A stretch of 64,000 bases of DNA from Neoceratodus forsteri (taxonomy: Eukaryota; Chordata; Ceratodontiformes; Ceratodontidae): assembly GCA_016271365.2 (NCBI GenBank), contig CM057453.1:503415001-503479000 (forward strand), given 5' to 3'. Position 1 is the first letter of the stretch, and each line of letters begins with the position of its first letter. The notes under the pieces were generated by a model. That model saw only the letters and a list, made by a program, of their open reading frames with translations. It was not told the DNA's origin and searched no databases. The position numbers and the translations under genes are program-made. Below are positions 1 to 11,862 of the stretch, one piece after another.

Positions 1-2142
1 CAATTTTAAAACACTGTGGTTCCACCCCTTCCCTGAGGCCATCTAGCTCCTCCTTTCAGAATATAAAAGCTATGCAAAATAGAAGGTCCTATCAAGAGGT
101 ATATTAAATACTGTGAGTTCAGCAAAACTCATTTCCCAGATTATGACACTCTTAATTAAGTCTGTGATTTATCAGTTCCTTCTTTGATCTATGAGCAGTT
201 TTCTTCTTCACAAAGACATCAAAGAACTTTTTATGACTAGCTCTGCCAGATCTCACTGAGGTGTAATATGCTTTGTAACACCAGGTGCAATTAGCTGTGC
301 TTCCTCTGAAGATGTCATAAAATGGATATTTTCATTTCCTTTGGCTTCAAGGCAAACTAGGAAGTTAATCACCTTACAGAGATCTGCTGTTTAACATATG
401 CTGTCCTTTGAACTGATACCTTGGGGGGAGGGTCATCCCTGGAGTACAGGATGTCTTATGACAATCACACTACATTTTTATATTACAAAAATCATAGAGC
501 AAGCAGAACCAGCTGGCCAAGTGTCACATTAACTACCTGACCCTACTACTCATTTTTCATCTGGGTATTTTTAGGGTACTTTTGAGGTGCCCATGGATAG
601 TCTTGGGGGTTGGGTATTTTAGTACCTGCCCATCCCTACTTTAGACTGTACTGCTGAATTCAAGTCTCTTAAGAGCTGTCATGTGAGATGGGTAGAGGAA
701 CCTCAGAGCAGAAGCAAGCTTGTATTTTTATAAGAGTAATTAGTTCCGTTCTTAATATAAGGGGGGGGTAGGGGATTTTGACCAAAATGTTTGAAAAAAA
801 TCATAGGCCAGTCATTGTGTTATGAGACTTGTTAGTTCCATTTTTTGTTGTTCTTGTTTTGTTTTTTGTTTTTTTTTTTGCACAAGAGTCACAACTGGGG
901 GAGAAAAGGCCCAGGGTAGCCATTTTAATATGTCAGAGCCCCAATCATGAGGTGAAAGAGCCCAGGATCAAACTTGAAAAAAAGTTAAAATGGGAATCCC
1001 AATCAATGGGCCAAACTAAGTACCTCTCCCCTTATGAGGAGCAAATGAAACATTAAATATTGTTGGAACTGTGCTGAACGTATATGTTCGTACCCAAGTT
1101 ACATTAAACTGTACCTTCACCAAGCTGTAATGAAATCCTACTGCTACTGGAAACCATTGTAAATGAGTATCTGACTCAGTGGTGTTTCCATCATGAATTA
1201 AATTATTACTATTAAGGTGTCAGAGCTGTCCTTTTTAAGGCTGCTTGGCACAGTCAATGAGAGTTTTTGGTAATAGGATAAGGGTAAGGGTGACCTTTGC
1301 TATTAGGATAAGGGAGATCAAAATCAGAAAAGGCAGATTACTTAGTTGTTGATGCTGCAGGATACCAACCAGAGAATTATAATGCAATGTAGTACTATAG
1401 ATTGCATAGGGATCTATGGCATCGCATGTCAGGAAGTTAAAGAGATTACATCCAGAAAACATAACCTAGTCTAAGCTTGGAATTGCTTGCAAATCATGGG
1501 ACCCAATGAATGAAGCAAAGAAGTATGGATTTTTTACATCAGTAAGTTTATAATATAAAAAACATAAATAATTACCAAGCCTTGGCAGTCTTGTGCCATA
1601 ACTCTGGGATCAGGACATCAGTGAGTAGACCCACAGCATGAGCTGAGCAGCACACTCATTGTTTAACAGTGTCTGTTTCAGTCCTGCAGATTGCCTGCTC
1701 CAAAAACAGCAGGAGCTGGGGCACAAGCATTTTTAATGTGTAGCTTTTAGGCTAAGCACACACTGAAGAGAGAGAACCAGGCCCACATTGTCGCTTCTGT
1801 TTCTGATCAATGTCTACCGCACATGAATGACTACTAAGGGTTCGATCCGAATGTCAGCTGGTTATAGCTCAGTGGAAATGTGTTAGTAATCATCCTTCAG
1901 CACAAGCCACGATCAGAGTAATCAATTTACTTTCCCTTGTAGCAGCAGTATGGTGACTTTCTTAATCCTCTTGCTCCAAACTTCAATACAAATAGCTGCA
2001 GTTCTGAATGCAGCCCTAAGTGCTGTGATCAAAATGTTCCAGGGTTGTTAGCTGTAACTCAACACCTCACAGTGTGCTCACAGCTGCTTTGGAAATAAGC
2101 AGGGAAACAGGAACTTCACTGAAATATAAAATACTGTAGAAC
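1..2142. other. No gene recognised; AT-rich intergenic or intronic-type DNA
   Basis: No long open frame and no recognisable protein family was found here on either strand. There are homopolymer runs such as the T-rich stretch near 840-880. A sequence resembling an RNA polymerase III B box (GGGTTCGATCC, 1838-1848) is followed by one resembling an A box (TAGCTCAGTGG, 1865-1875). That order is reversed from a tRNA, so no tRNA gene is called. Confidence 0.6.
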
Positions 2143-2173
2143 GATTGAGAGAGAGACAGAGAGAGAGAGAGAT
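2143..2173. repeat. (GA)n microsatellite
   Basis: An imperfect run of GA dinucleotides, interrupted once by ACA, is directly visible. Confidence 0.9.
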
Positions 2174-2889
2174 CATAGCTTATCATCTGGCAATACTGTT
2201 GAGACCAGACTGCCACAGATCTGCATCAGTGGTGGATGATGGGACCCATAGGCTGGAGTGCAACTGGTAGAGGGGGGCAGGGTAAGTAGCTTATGCTGAG
2301 GACCCTGCAATATGAGCAGACTAGATAGTCACAATAGCCTTATTCTGCTTGTTTCATCACATGTGCGTATGGTATTGGTGGTGTGGTGCCAGCCTGTGAG
2401 GCTGCTGATTGGAACAGTTGCATCAATGTGTGTGTATGCTGGTACCCAGGACCTGAAAGAACCTGCATTTGAATGTTAGATATGTGATATGGTGAGTGGT
2501 ACGACAGTAGAAGTGAGTGGATACTAGTGATGAGAGCCTGTGGTCTTGACAGACTCTTTAGCCTGGTGGTGGTGGTCAGTTACCCGGCCAGCACAGGAAA
2601 CTTTTTGCTGAAATTCCCTCCATCTGTCTAATTGCTGCTCCTCTCTCCTGTGACCTGTGTAGTTTTTTTGATGGTACCCCATCCTTCCTACTGTATGGCC
2701 CTATTTATCTTTTCATTGCCAAGATCCTGAAACCTGCGTGGCCTAGTGGTTGGGCTCCTACTTGAAGTGCTAGCTATGCTTTGTACCATGTTCCTGGACA
2801 TTCAAAGAAGTGGGAAGGAATTAATCTTTTCCCTCAGCAACTTTATGGTAAAAAACCAACCAAAAGCTGACTTGTGGGCATTCCTGCAC
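2174..2889. other. No feature recognised
   Basis: About 700 bp with only short open frames and no family resemblance that I can support. It leads into the ACACACTGACCC-type minisatellite. Confidence 0.5.
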
Positions 2890-3330
2890 TTGCCCAGACA
2901 TGTGACACACACATACATAAACACTAATACTGACCCTCTTGTAAAGTAGGTGTTTGCACCTTAATGACTGTAAGACAGACACACCAACCCTTGAACTCAC
3001 ATACACTGACCCTCCAACAGACACACTGACCCATGGGCACACACAGATTAACCCACAGAATGACACACACAGACCTCATAGACACACATGAAACTCAAAA
3101 GTGATATTTGTGCACCCCAGACAGACATACAGACCTCCTGACTGACGTGAACACATGGACCCCTGAACAGACACACTGACCCGCAAACAAACACACAGAG
3201 CCTTGAAGTGAACCTGGGAGTCTCAGACTAACACAGTGAGCCAGAGACACACACACACACACACACACAGACCCCTGAATGACACAAACATGGACTCCTG
3301 GAAAGACATTGATACAATGAACTTCAGAGT
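2890..3330. repeat. Degenerate CA-rich minisatellite (ACACACTGACCC-like units)
   Basis: Diverged units related to ACACACTGACCCCTGAACAG recur irregularly over about 440 bp, with variants such as CAGACACACTGACCC and ACACAGACCTCC. A purer (CA)n run lies at about 3247-3270. The open frames crossing it on the minus strand, rich in Cys, Val and Ser, are by-products of the repeat. Confidence 0.75.
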
Positions 3331-3503
3331 GCACCGGTATCTCAGACAGAGGCTGTTTATCATAACTAGTGAGACTGCACGTCTGTGCTGAGTTTTAACA
3401 TTATCAAATGCAGCTTCTTCTTCATTATTCTGCTTCTGTATATAATTGCAGATTTGTGAGATGATTTGTGGTCATGGATGGGTTTGAGGTGAACAGGGTT
3501 ATG

Positions 3504-3504
<1 letters not shown>

Positions 3505-3536
<32 letters not shown>
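3505..3536. repeat. (CA)n microsatellite
   Basis: About 16 uninterrupted CA units follow a short TATACA lead-in. Confidence 0.95.
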
Positions 3537-3539
<3 letters not shown>

Positions 3540-4867
3540 TTCATAGAGACAAACTTACACAGGAAATCATTGGATACCTTGGGTGTTACAGTGGGTAGGA
3601 AATCCCTCAAATGTTATTACATGTTTACACAGCATATTTATTCATTCCTGCTTATAAAGCAGAGAGTCAGGTAAGATGGACATGTGGGGCTGATTCCAGG
3701 ACAAATGTTACAACTCGCAGGTGTATGCAAGTTGCAATATTCACCACTATGCCGGGGGACCCTGCACCGTATTCCAAGAGCATCAGGGTCCCAGCACTTA
3801 CAACGTGTGACTTGCGACACACATAGGCTAATGCCACTGGCATAGTGCAATAGCCCCACAAAACGCAGCCCTCTGCAGATTGCCCCCCCGAGTCCCCTGC
3901 CCCAGAATACCACGGCACACACCAGGGGGCATGGAGGGGGCTGGACAGGTGGCACAGGAGTCCGGGGGGGCACAGTGGAGCATGGACATTCAGGAGGTGG
4001 GGGGCAAGGATGTGTTCATGGGGGCACGGGAAGCACAGTGTGATCTTTGCCATGGCACTGCATGGTGGGCATCTGTCAGATGGCACTGACGGATGCCCCC
4101 TTAGAGCATCTCCAAGATGTTCTAGGTTAGCTCTGCCAGTGCAGCTCCTGGAATTGCAGTAGTGGGTTACAGCAGCTGCCCTTCTGGAATAGGGCGCAGT
4201 TACTGCCCTAACCCACCCTTGCGCCATGTCATTGCGGGTTGCAGTGTAGTGGGTGGCGTATCCCACAGTTGGCGTAGCCTGTAGCCGACATGGCACAAGG
4301 CGCCTTTTGGAATAGGGAAAAGCATAACGCCTGGCACAAGTCACAAGTTACGCCATGGGGTTTGGCGTAACTCGGCTTGTGCTGGCATACTTCATCTTGG
4401 ACTCTGACCCCGAGACCCTTCCAAGCTCAAATTACTTTGTTACTGTGTTAATGGGGAACTACACTAAACATTTACAAAACACAGGCCTGGATTCTGTGAA
4501 GATCTAGAGTTATAAAATAGTGTGCACCCTCAAGTTTTGCTAAACTATGATCTAAATGGTTCGCCCATGCCACAGCGACAAGCAAGTTGCCAGTGTAAAT
4601 GTTGGCACCGGCACTTGGCTGACACCTGGCACAGCACACCGACAATTTGCCGTCAGGCAGTTGGAGCGACGGCAGTTGTGGTGGTGGGGGGGGGTGCCCA
4701 TTTATTTAAATAGCAAACTCCGGGCCATACTCTAGTGGCAAGAAGGGTGACCCAGAGATCGGCAATGTTGCCCAATGTGAAAAAAATCAGTCACACAAGA
4801 AGCATGCAACATTATTCCGCTGACAACATTCCTGCAGCAATATTCTTTTGGCACATTAACAAACTAC
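3540..4867. other. Unassigned, partly GC-rich non-coding sequence
   Basis: The stretch 3690-4400 is richer in GC than its surroundings and repeats short motifs such as TTACGCC and GGCGTAA, mostly between 4180 and 4380. This could be the body of a non-autonomous DNA element, but I could not define ends or a target duplication. A 225-codon open frame on the minus strand (3667-4344) has no recognisable domain and overlaps several other open frames, so it is not called a gene. Confidence 0.35.
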
Positions 4868-5492
4868 TGATCTAAATATGTCAAGGGCCAATGAGATAAA
4901 GGTACTTGTTTGTTCAGTTGTCTATAGTCGGTTGTCAGCTTCCATTTTCCTGTAGGTTTTTGATACCGGCCATATGGGTGCATTATAAACAAAATGTACT
5001 TCTCTTATAATTCCATGCTCCATCAGTGCATCCGGTATCTCTTGCATAGACTCATAAGATGCCAACAATATCCTGTACTGACATACATATTCTGGACCTT
5101 TGCCAGGGTCTTTGGGTACCCAGATAACATGAGGGTCAGCTATCCCACAGTCATTAGCATCTTTTAAGAACAGATCTTAGACCCTATAGTATATTTTGTT
5201 CTTTCCCAGCCTCCATTTTACATTTACTATTTTGAACTTCTTGTTCAACCTGTTCCTTAAGGTAAGGGTCAGATGAGTTTTGTCCTAACTCTTCTTTTTC
5301 TTCAATTATATCAGGAACATTTTCAGATTCCACAACATTTACTTCTGTGGTTTTCTTGCTTTCATTGATAGTTATGGACAGTACAAGGTCATTATTTTCA
5401 ATAATACATGCATGCACTTCCTCCTTACCAAATGGATAGATCTCTTGAAGAGTTATTAGACTGTTAGACAAACAATTAACATTGTCATACAC
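4868..5492 (-). pseudogene. Retrovirus-like pol remnant (start of reverse transcriptase), broken
   Basis: Read on the minus strand, 5160-4900 gives a run that resembles the region just before and at the start of a retroviral reverse transcriptase: a Pro/Gly-rich linker, a helix with a Leu-Met-Glu-His-Gly-Ile-Ile-Arg-Glu-type pattern, and a Pro-Ile-Trp-Pro-Val core preceding the template-binding segment. Upstream is a Glu-rich stretch (5492-5184). The two parts are in different frames and a stop separates them. Nothing beyond the first part of the palm domain is seen. It is best read as an old endogenous retrovirus or related LTR element fragment. No LTRs, catalytic aspartates, gag or env were identified. 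Confidence 0.5.
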
Positions 5493-5911
5493 TTCACCCC
5501 TTTGATAATGTTTTCTGGTAGTTTCCCCAAAACAGGAATAGCCTATTCCAGCTCTTAAAATGATTTGTCTATTGTAGCTCCTAACTCACAGCTTCTATAG
5601 TGGTAGCTTCTGGTGTAGGATTTTAATGGCCAAATGATGTGTAACTCTGTGGGTCATATGTAAGCAAGGTGTGGAAGGGATATTGAAACCCATGTCACAA
5701 AACTACTTGTTATGCTGGACTGATACACATGAAGCAGACATTTCTCGGCCTTTCTTTGTATTAATCCCAACAGAGAAATTTTCTGAGACAGTCAGAGTGA
5801 CTTCATTTACTGCATGGCATGCTTGAGGCAAAGTTTGTCCAGACCTCAAGGTATGCGGTGACACCTTGGCTGGATAAGGGTTATCCCTTAACCATGATCT
5901 ATGTTTCTATA
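5493..5911 (-). other. Possible upstream part of the same retrovirus-like remnant
   Basis: The minus-strand reading continues with short open pieces separated by stops up to the CR1 insertion at about 5912. It may be pol sequence preceding the reverse transcriptase, because it lies upstream of it on the same strand. No protease motif could be confirmed, so this is inference from position. Confidence 0.25.
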
Positions 5912-6779
5912 GGCAGAATGAGAAGAGATCTGGATAAACTGGCAAAATGGTCAGAAGAGTGGCAACTGGGGTTTAACACAAAGAAGTGCAAGATCATGCA
6001 CATAGGAAAGAGAAACCCTGAAGCCACCTATAGGTTGGGAGGGGAGTTGCTGGCAATCACAAGGGTAGAAAGAGACTTGGGCATCATCATCACAGATGAC
6101 CTGAAATCATGCAAGAAGACCACTAAAACAGTAGGTAAGGCTAGAGGGATGTTGGGGTGTATTAGCAGGGGTATCGAAAGTCATAAGAGGGAGGTAATAA
6201 TCCCTCTTTACAAGACACTGGTTAGGCCCCATTTGGAGTACCGCATGCAGTACTGGAGGCTGCACCTGCACAAGGACATTAATAAAATGGAGGCAGTCCA
6301 GAGAAGGGCAACCAAAATGGTGCAGGGACTGCATCAGAAAACATATGAGGACAGATTAATGGAGCTCAATATGTATACCCTAGAGCAAAGAAGGGAGAGA
6401 GGTGATATGATCAAAACATTCAAACATCTTAAGGGCATTAACAAGGTGAAATAGTCTAACATGTTCCAATACAAGAAAAATAGGACAAGCGGACACAGCA
6501 TGAGATTAGAGGGAGGCCCTTTAAGGGGTAATGTGAGGAAGTTCTTTTTCACAGAAAGGGTGGTGGATGCATGGAACGGCCTACCTCAGGAAGTGGTGGA
6601 TATGAATACAGTGCAGGACTTCAAACATACATGGGACAGACGTAAGGGAGCACTACAGATGAGTATGACTAGATAGGCTATTGACAGAGTAAAGGCCTAT
6701 GGCACATTCATAAGGTAGAAAAAATGGGCAGACTGGATGGGCCTTGCAGTCCATATCTGCCATCAACTTTTATGTTTCT
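5912..6779 (+). mobile_element. CR1-type LINE, 5'-truncated, with decayed ORF2 C-terminus
   Basis: The plus strand encodes the last part of a CR1 reverse transcriptase and its C-terminal domain. The order is a Leu-Ala-Lys-Trp-Ser helix, a KCKIMHIG motif, an ERDLGIIITDDLK motif, [31 protein letters not shown], and then RKFFFTERVVDAWNGLPQEVV about 100 residues on. A stop at about 6452 splits the frame. The sequence ends in a 3'UTR (ATCTGCCATCAACTTTTATG) without a clear poly(A). CR1 elements normally encode an endonuclease and fingers-palm upstream, and these are absent, which is typical 5' truncation. It interrupts the retrovirus-like remnant. Confidence 0.85.
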
Positions 6780-6843
6780 GTAACCATATAATATTGATGG
6801 CAAGATCTATACATACACCTAGTTGTACAGTGATATCCTTGCT

Positions 6844-6945
6844 CATGGGAGATGTAAGGCCTTGTACGACATGCACATGGGAGAAGTAAGGCCTCGTACC
6901 ACTGCACATGGGAGATGTAAGGCCTTGTACCACATGCACATGATG
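6844..6945. repeat. Three-unit tandem repeat, period 31-32 bp
   Basis: Units beginning CATGGGAGATGTAAGGCC start at 6844, 6876 and 6907 with few substitutions, so this is a short recent minisatellite. Confidence 0.85.
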
Positions 6946-6999
6946 CAGTATAGTCTTTTTACATTCCAGCAGGCTCAAAGTATAGATCCTCTGATTTTG

Positions 7000-7300
7000 A
7001 GACTTCCTTTGTAGTTTAGAACATCTTTTAGACACTCTTTATCACATGTGTTTAATCAGGTCTCCACTTCCTTACCATCTTCATAAATAGTTCAGATTAA
7101 ACAGTGTTCATTGCCTAAACACAACACGGAACTGGCTGGCAGCAAGTTTTCTGCTTTGATTGGCACCTTATATAAAACTTCTTTCTCTGCTTGGGTGTTA
7201 CAGAGAAAGGACTGGTGCTTTCGTGGTATCTCAAGTTTATTTATTGTTTTATTGAAGGTATCACAGTTTTCTGTATGGAGAGGTACTGTACTCAGAAGTT
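7000..7300 (-). other. Open minus-strand stretch of unknown identity
   Basis: The minus strand reads fairly openly here (about 90 codons with two stops). It lies upstream of the retrovirus-like remnant and beyond the CR1 insertion, so it may be an earlier part of the same element. No diagnostic motif was seen. Confidence 0.2.
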
Positions 7301-7420
7301 AAAGACCATGTGCAGTGGTTTTTAAAACTAAAACAGGCACCCCACTCAATATACATTGCAATAAAAACTATGTATGTATGTTCCAGGTTTTGCAACATAA
7401 GTTGACAAATTCATACTTTT
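7301..7420 (+). repeat. Partial copy of the inverted-repeat element found at 15.0-15.4 kb
   Basis: This stretch resembles 15222-15330. Shared blocks include AAAGACCATGTGCA versus AAAGATCATGTGCA, AAAACAGGCA, and TTCCAGGTTTTGCAAC versus TTTCAGGTTTTGTAAC. It shows that the element is a dispersed repeat and not a single-copy structure. Confidence 0.55.
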
Positions 7421-8448
7421 TTAGCACCTTTTTGGTGTGTTCCAGTTCTCCAAGGTAGCTGGCTGCTGATGTCATTTGGGGTACTACTGTACTGAGCTTG
7501 TTTAAAAGTTGTATTGCTACTGGTAACGTCATTGCTGTTGGTCAGTGTCTGCTTTACAATAAGCTGTAATAATAATAGTAAGGATCTTATCTGTGTTAAT
7601 TCCTACTAAGGATGGATGTGTTAGCCCTGGTAAAAAGATCATTTTAATGTGACATAAAGAACAGCTGAAGCTGAATTTAGAGGTGTGTTCACACAACCTA
7701 CCCCGTTCGTGGTTGTGTTGTGGTGCAGGCTGCTCCATTCAAGCTGCAGCGATGCAGCTCCCATGCACACAGCAGCCCCCTACATTGGTGCGATTGACCT
7801 TCTGGCATTTTGGACAAACTTCTGTGGGGTTGGGGTTGAGTGACCTACCATTCAGGATCTGACTCCTTGCCTGATTCCTGTGCCTTTCAGGTAGAAGATT
7901 ATGGCTGTCAGTCTTGCGCTGGGAATGGCTTTGATGGATCCCTTTCCTGGCACTTGTAAATCAACTTAGCAGCTCAGTTACCAATCTAATTTTGAAGTCA
8001 TTAAGGCCAGCAATACTAGATTTAGAGGGCTGTACCAGTGCAGCCAGAGTAGTGTGTTTACATGCTTGTAAAAAACACCTGCACCAGTTCATGATCCTGC
8101 CAAATCAGGGATCATGGTTTGCTGCAGCGGAGCGATGTACAACATTCTGCTAGTCATTTACAAGACCCAATCTGCACTGGTGCAACTCACATACATGCTC
8201 GCAATGATGCAGATTAGGTCATGTAAATGGGGTTTAAGTCAATGAAAAACCAGCCAGGGAGAAAACACTAGGCTGACTAGTGCATAAAAAGTCTTTGTAA
8301 GGTTTTAAAAACAACATTACTTCTCCCCCCTTAGGGTGATGGTATAATTGCTTCAGTGCCACCACCTCTATTGAATGTCAGGTGTGAATGAGCACAACAG
8401 TCACTAATACGACAACAGGACTAATGCCTTTCACCACAACAGAAAGTA
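7421..8448. other. No feature recognised
   Basis: About 1 kb without a gene or clear repeat. A match to ATCTTATCTGTGT at about 7586 also occurs at the left end of the DIRS-type element (15399), but the sequences on either side diverge. Confidence 0.45.
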
Positions 8449-8789
8449 ATTCAATGTGCCTGTGCAACTTTTTTTGTGCTTGTGTAACATAGATAAACTT
8501 TGGCTGTTCACCTCTCTATCCGTGGGATATACCACCCTTCAAGGATATGAAAGCAAGGAATCCTAGGGGAGGGTTCCACCCCTTGAGGTGCCGCGGGAGT
8601 GATTCCCTTGGCTAAAGGTACCTTAGGAAGTAGCCACAGGAGAGAGATGCATGCTGCTGGAGGAGGAGGGGTGGATGGAGGGGCAAGGAAAAATGCTTGT
8701 GTGGAGTAAGGAGAGTAGCCCTTAAATAGGCAAAAAGGGGTGTGTGGCCAGTTGCACCACCCCCTTGAACTACAGGCTATAGCCTACCA
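8449..8789 (+). mobile_element. Unassigned repeat element, internally deleted copy
   Basis: This 341-bp unit begins ATTCAATGTGCCTGTGCAA and ends CTATAGCCTACCAA. Its first 190 bp or so match the start of the next unit (8790-8958), and its last 105 bp or so match the end of that unit (10217-10324). Head and tail are thus those of the 1.5-kb neighbour, with its middle missing and a short purine-rich stretch in place. No protein-coding content is seen. Confidence 0.7.
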
Positions 8790-10324
8790 ATTCAATGTGC
8801 CTGTGCAATGTAGATAAACTTTGGCTGTTTGCCTCTCTAGCCGTGGGATATACCACCCTTCAGGGGTATGAAGGCAAGGAACCCTAGGGGAAGGTTCCAG
8901 CCCTTGAGGTGCCACGGGAGTGATTCCCTTGGCTAAAGGTATCTTAGGAAGAAGCCCAAAAAGAGTGTCAAGCAAAGCATACAAGGTAGTGAACACATAT
9001 CAGTGTCGAGGACCTGTATGTAGGTAGGTTGGTAGTATGGGTTCAGTTGGTAGCATGGGTCAATGAAGACCTGTATGTAGGTCGGGTAGTAGCATAGGTT
9101 CAATTAGTATCATGGGTAAATGAAGACCTGTATGTAGGTCGGTTGGGGTTCAGCTGGTAGGATAGGTCAGTTGGTCGTATTGTTTGAGTAAAGTAGGCAG
9201 GAAGTGACAGATGAATCATGACCCACTCGGAGGTCTGACTGTAAGGCGTGGAGTCTTGGCTTCCTAAGGAGAGAGAGAGAGAGAACAGCCAAAGAGGGAG
9301 ACAGGATGATTACAGGACATCCACCCGCCTCCATCCAACAGCGGAAACCTACCTAAGTGGGAAACCTACCTAATTGGCCTAGGGACTACAAAGATGCCTA
9401 TCTAGTGTTATGACCATTGGCATGGAGGAGAGGAAAAACACCCTTTGAGGAGGAAACCTCTGGAGATTCAAGGCCTAGGTCACCTTCCTTCCAGGCTTTG
9501 GGAAAGTTTTGGTTAGTGATGGCTCTGCCATTGTAATTTAGTAGACCAATCCAAGGGAATTGCAGTATCAGGGAACACTCTCATTCTATCCCTCTAACAG
9601 GAATGCCATGGAGAGTTGTGAGTGCACTCTGCAACAAGAGTCGACCAAGGCGAGAGGAGGAGAGTAATGACCACGAGACACTCAGCTGGCCTACCGATCT
9701 ATGAGCAAACCAGGTGAACCAGAGGCAGTTATAGGGAGAAAAGCATGAAAGAATACCTCCGAACTCGCTTGGGAAGCTAGAGGGGACCTTCCTGTGAGAG
9801 CCCCACCCCTTCACTGCTGAAGTCTTAAATACTACATCAAGAGGTGCCGTCGGTACGGATGATGACTGAAAAACCACCCATAGTGAAGACCTTTCCAAGT
9901 ATGGACCAGGTGAGAAGGACCCTGCACCAAGCTTCGCAAGCTCAAGATACAAACTTTGGGGTGCAGAGAGAGACTGTTGGCCACAGGGCTGGCCCCGAGT
10001 CCTGGAGTAATGGATATGGTCGGCATTTCTCCAAAATGTGGAAAAGTGAGTTGTAACGAGCATGAGACCTGCACATGGTAAGAAGCATGGGACCTGTACT
10101 TGGGTTGTAATGGATTCCAGCACACACCAAGTAGAGTCCAAGCAAGTATAAGGGGAGGGGTTGTAAAGCCCTAGTAGGCCCCAGGAGAGAAGGAAGTATG
10201 ACAGAGCCTTTGGCTGCAAGGAAAAATGCTTGTGTGTGGAGTGAGGAGAGCAGCCCTTAAATAGGCAAAAAGGGGTGTGTGGCCAGTTGCACCGCCCCTT
10301 TGAACTACAGGCTATAGCCTTCCA
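8790..10324 (+). mobile_element. Unassigned repeat element, longer tandem copy
   Basis: It starts immediately after the 341-bp copy with the same ATTCAATGTGCCTGTGCAA, and finishes with the same GGCTATAGCCT-type end, so the two copies are head to tail. The interior holds a three-unit repeat (9011-9180) and a GA run (9266-9283). A 212-codon minus-strand open frame (9581-10219) has no domain that I recognise and lacks support as a gene. No terminal inverted repeats or long terminal repeats are evident. Tandem head-to-tail copies fit satellite-like amplification or a rolling-circle or recombination origin, but the class is unknown. Confidence 0.6.
9011..9180. repeat. Tandem repeat, period about 57 bp
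   Basis: GACCTGTATGTAGGT recurs at 9011, 9068 and 9125, each time followed by related GGTAGCATGGGT-type sequence. Confidence 0.8.
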
Positions 10325-11353
10325 ATACAGTCTGCAAACCCTACAGCAAAGTGCTACTCTCCATAACTTCTACACAGGCTAAAATGATCAGTTTACATTA
10401 TTTTTGTGCATTACTGGCATTGAACATGACAAAACCACAATCAGACAGCTGATTGCCTTTCAGTTTCTTGCAACAGATGAAGAGCAAGAAAACAAAAATA
10501 ATTTTTACAGACCTCAGCAGTGTGACAATCTCCCTGGGGTTTTCATAGATGAAAGAGAATAGCACCCCCAAAGTACATCATCAGGGTGGAGACCTGCTGT
10601 TTACCACAGGGAACAGCAAGTTTCAGCATCTAGCAGTGTGGCTGAAGCAGAACACACAACAAATGACTAAAAATGGTCTGAAGGTAGATTTTCATATAAA
10701 ACACCAGGCACTGTTTTACATCAGTATTTAATGAATGACGCTGTGAGTTTAAGTTCTGTAAATTTCATCATACGTGATCTTTAAAGCCCGTTTCAGAAAC
10801 AAGATGAGATCTAAAGAAGCTGAGGTAACTCCTTATCTTGTGAAGAAAGTCACGCTTCCTGCATTGCTCTCCGATTTTACCACATCCTGCTTTGATATTC
10901 AAACCACATGGGCCTTTTTACTTCATTTAACCAAATTTTCAGAATTACAAAGTACAGAACAGGTACAACAAAACGTACAAAACTCACCCTTTTCAATGTA
11001 ACTTGACTGCTGGTTTAGGACCTTTGAAACACTTTCTGTATGGAATAGGCCTTTTTACCTGTGGCCATAATATTTCATAGACATTAGCAATTATATTAAG
11101 GACCTTGCTAAAAATTTTAGAGCAGAACAAGGCAAGGGTGCCCATAGTAACTGATGCCCACTTCGCAATGGTGATAGTATTCAGTGATCACAGACTAAAT
11201 ACCTGTCTTGTCTTAGAATTTCAGGAAACTATGTGATCTGGTTACCCATTCCATATTGCAACTATAGATCCAATTATATATCTAAACCTTTTCTGAAGGG
11301 CATTTCCAATTATGAAATCATCACTTGTCTTGCTGGTAACATAGTGTATGTTG
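10325..11353. other. No feature recognised
   Basis: About 1 kb of AT-rich sequence with short open frames only and no family similarity that I can support. Confidence 0.5.
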
Positions 11354-11355
11354 GA

Positions 11356-11862
11356 TTTTTTTCCCCCTGATTGTTTATGTCTGCACCTGAGACACCCCAC
11401 CAGCGCCATTCGGGCCATGAACCCCAGCTCCATCACTTACCTCACCCCACCACTTTCCAGGACCACTATGTTGGTTGTTCGGTCAGAACTGCGGGGCCTG
11501 TGAGGTCTATGCCACCACTCTGCTGGCTGGGGTTGACTTGTTATCTTCCTGATCTTCTTCTTTCAGTTATGCCCAGGGCCAAGTAGAGTGCAGTGATGCA
11601 TGTGGTAATGCACACACATGTTACAGGCATCTGCATCTGGTCCCCTTTTAGTGGTGCTTGCATGTTATACCACCTAGTCGCTGCTACATGGCAGTAATGC
11701 AGCCAGATGCCCTAACCCCCTCCCTGAAGAAGAAGAGAAGTCCCTGGGATGTTCAGTCCTCCTTCTTCCCCCCTCCGCCAGCCTGAGTGATCTTGCTCCA
11801 TTTCCAAACCTGGGTCGCAGGGTGGCAGGTGATGAGGCAACCAGCACCTCAGCCGCCATGTC
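11356..11862 (-). mobile_element. Probable poly(A)-tailed SINE, minus strand (copy D)
   Basis: Read on the minus strand it starts with TGGCGGCTGAGGTGCTGGTT and has a B-box-like block CCAGGTTTGGAAATG about 50 bp in. A GC-rich body follows, and it ends in a short A run (T run at 11356-11362 on the plus strand). The layout matches the copies at 31.7, 32.6 and 38.9 kb, but sequence identity to them is limited and I could not find a convincing target duplication. Confidence 0.45.

Noticed and set aside
1838..1875. Possible tRNA gene (A-box and B-box-like sequences)
   Set aside because: The boxes are in the wrong order for a tRNA and no cloverleaf could be drawn.
3667..4344. A 225-codon open frame on the minus strand
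   Set aside because: Composition is driven by a GC-rich repeat-like region; there is no domain, and overlapping open frames exist on both strands.
5819..5911. Extension of the CR1 coding frame upstream of 5912
   Set aside because: The first 30 or so codons do not resemble CR1; the CR1 match begins at about 5912, so the upstream part is chance open sequence of the disrupted host element.
9581..10219. A 212-codon open frame on the minus strand
   Set aside because: No recognisable motif. It lies within an unclassified repeat element whose sister copy lacks the region.
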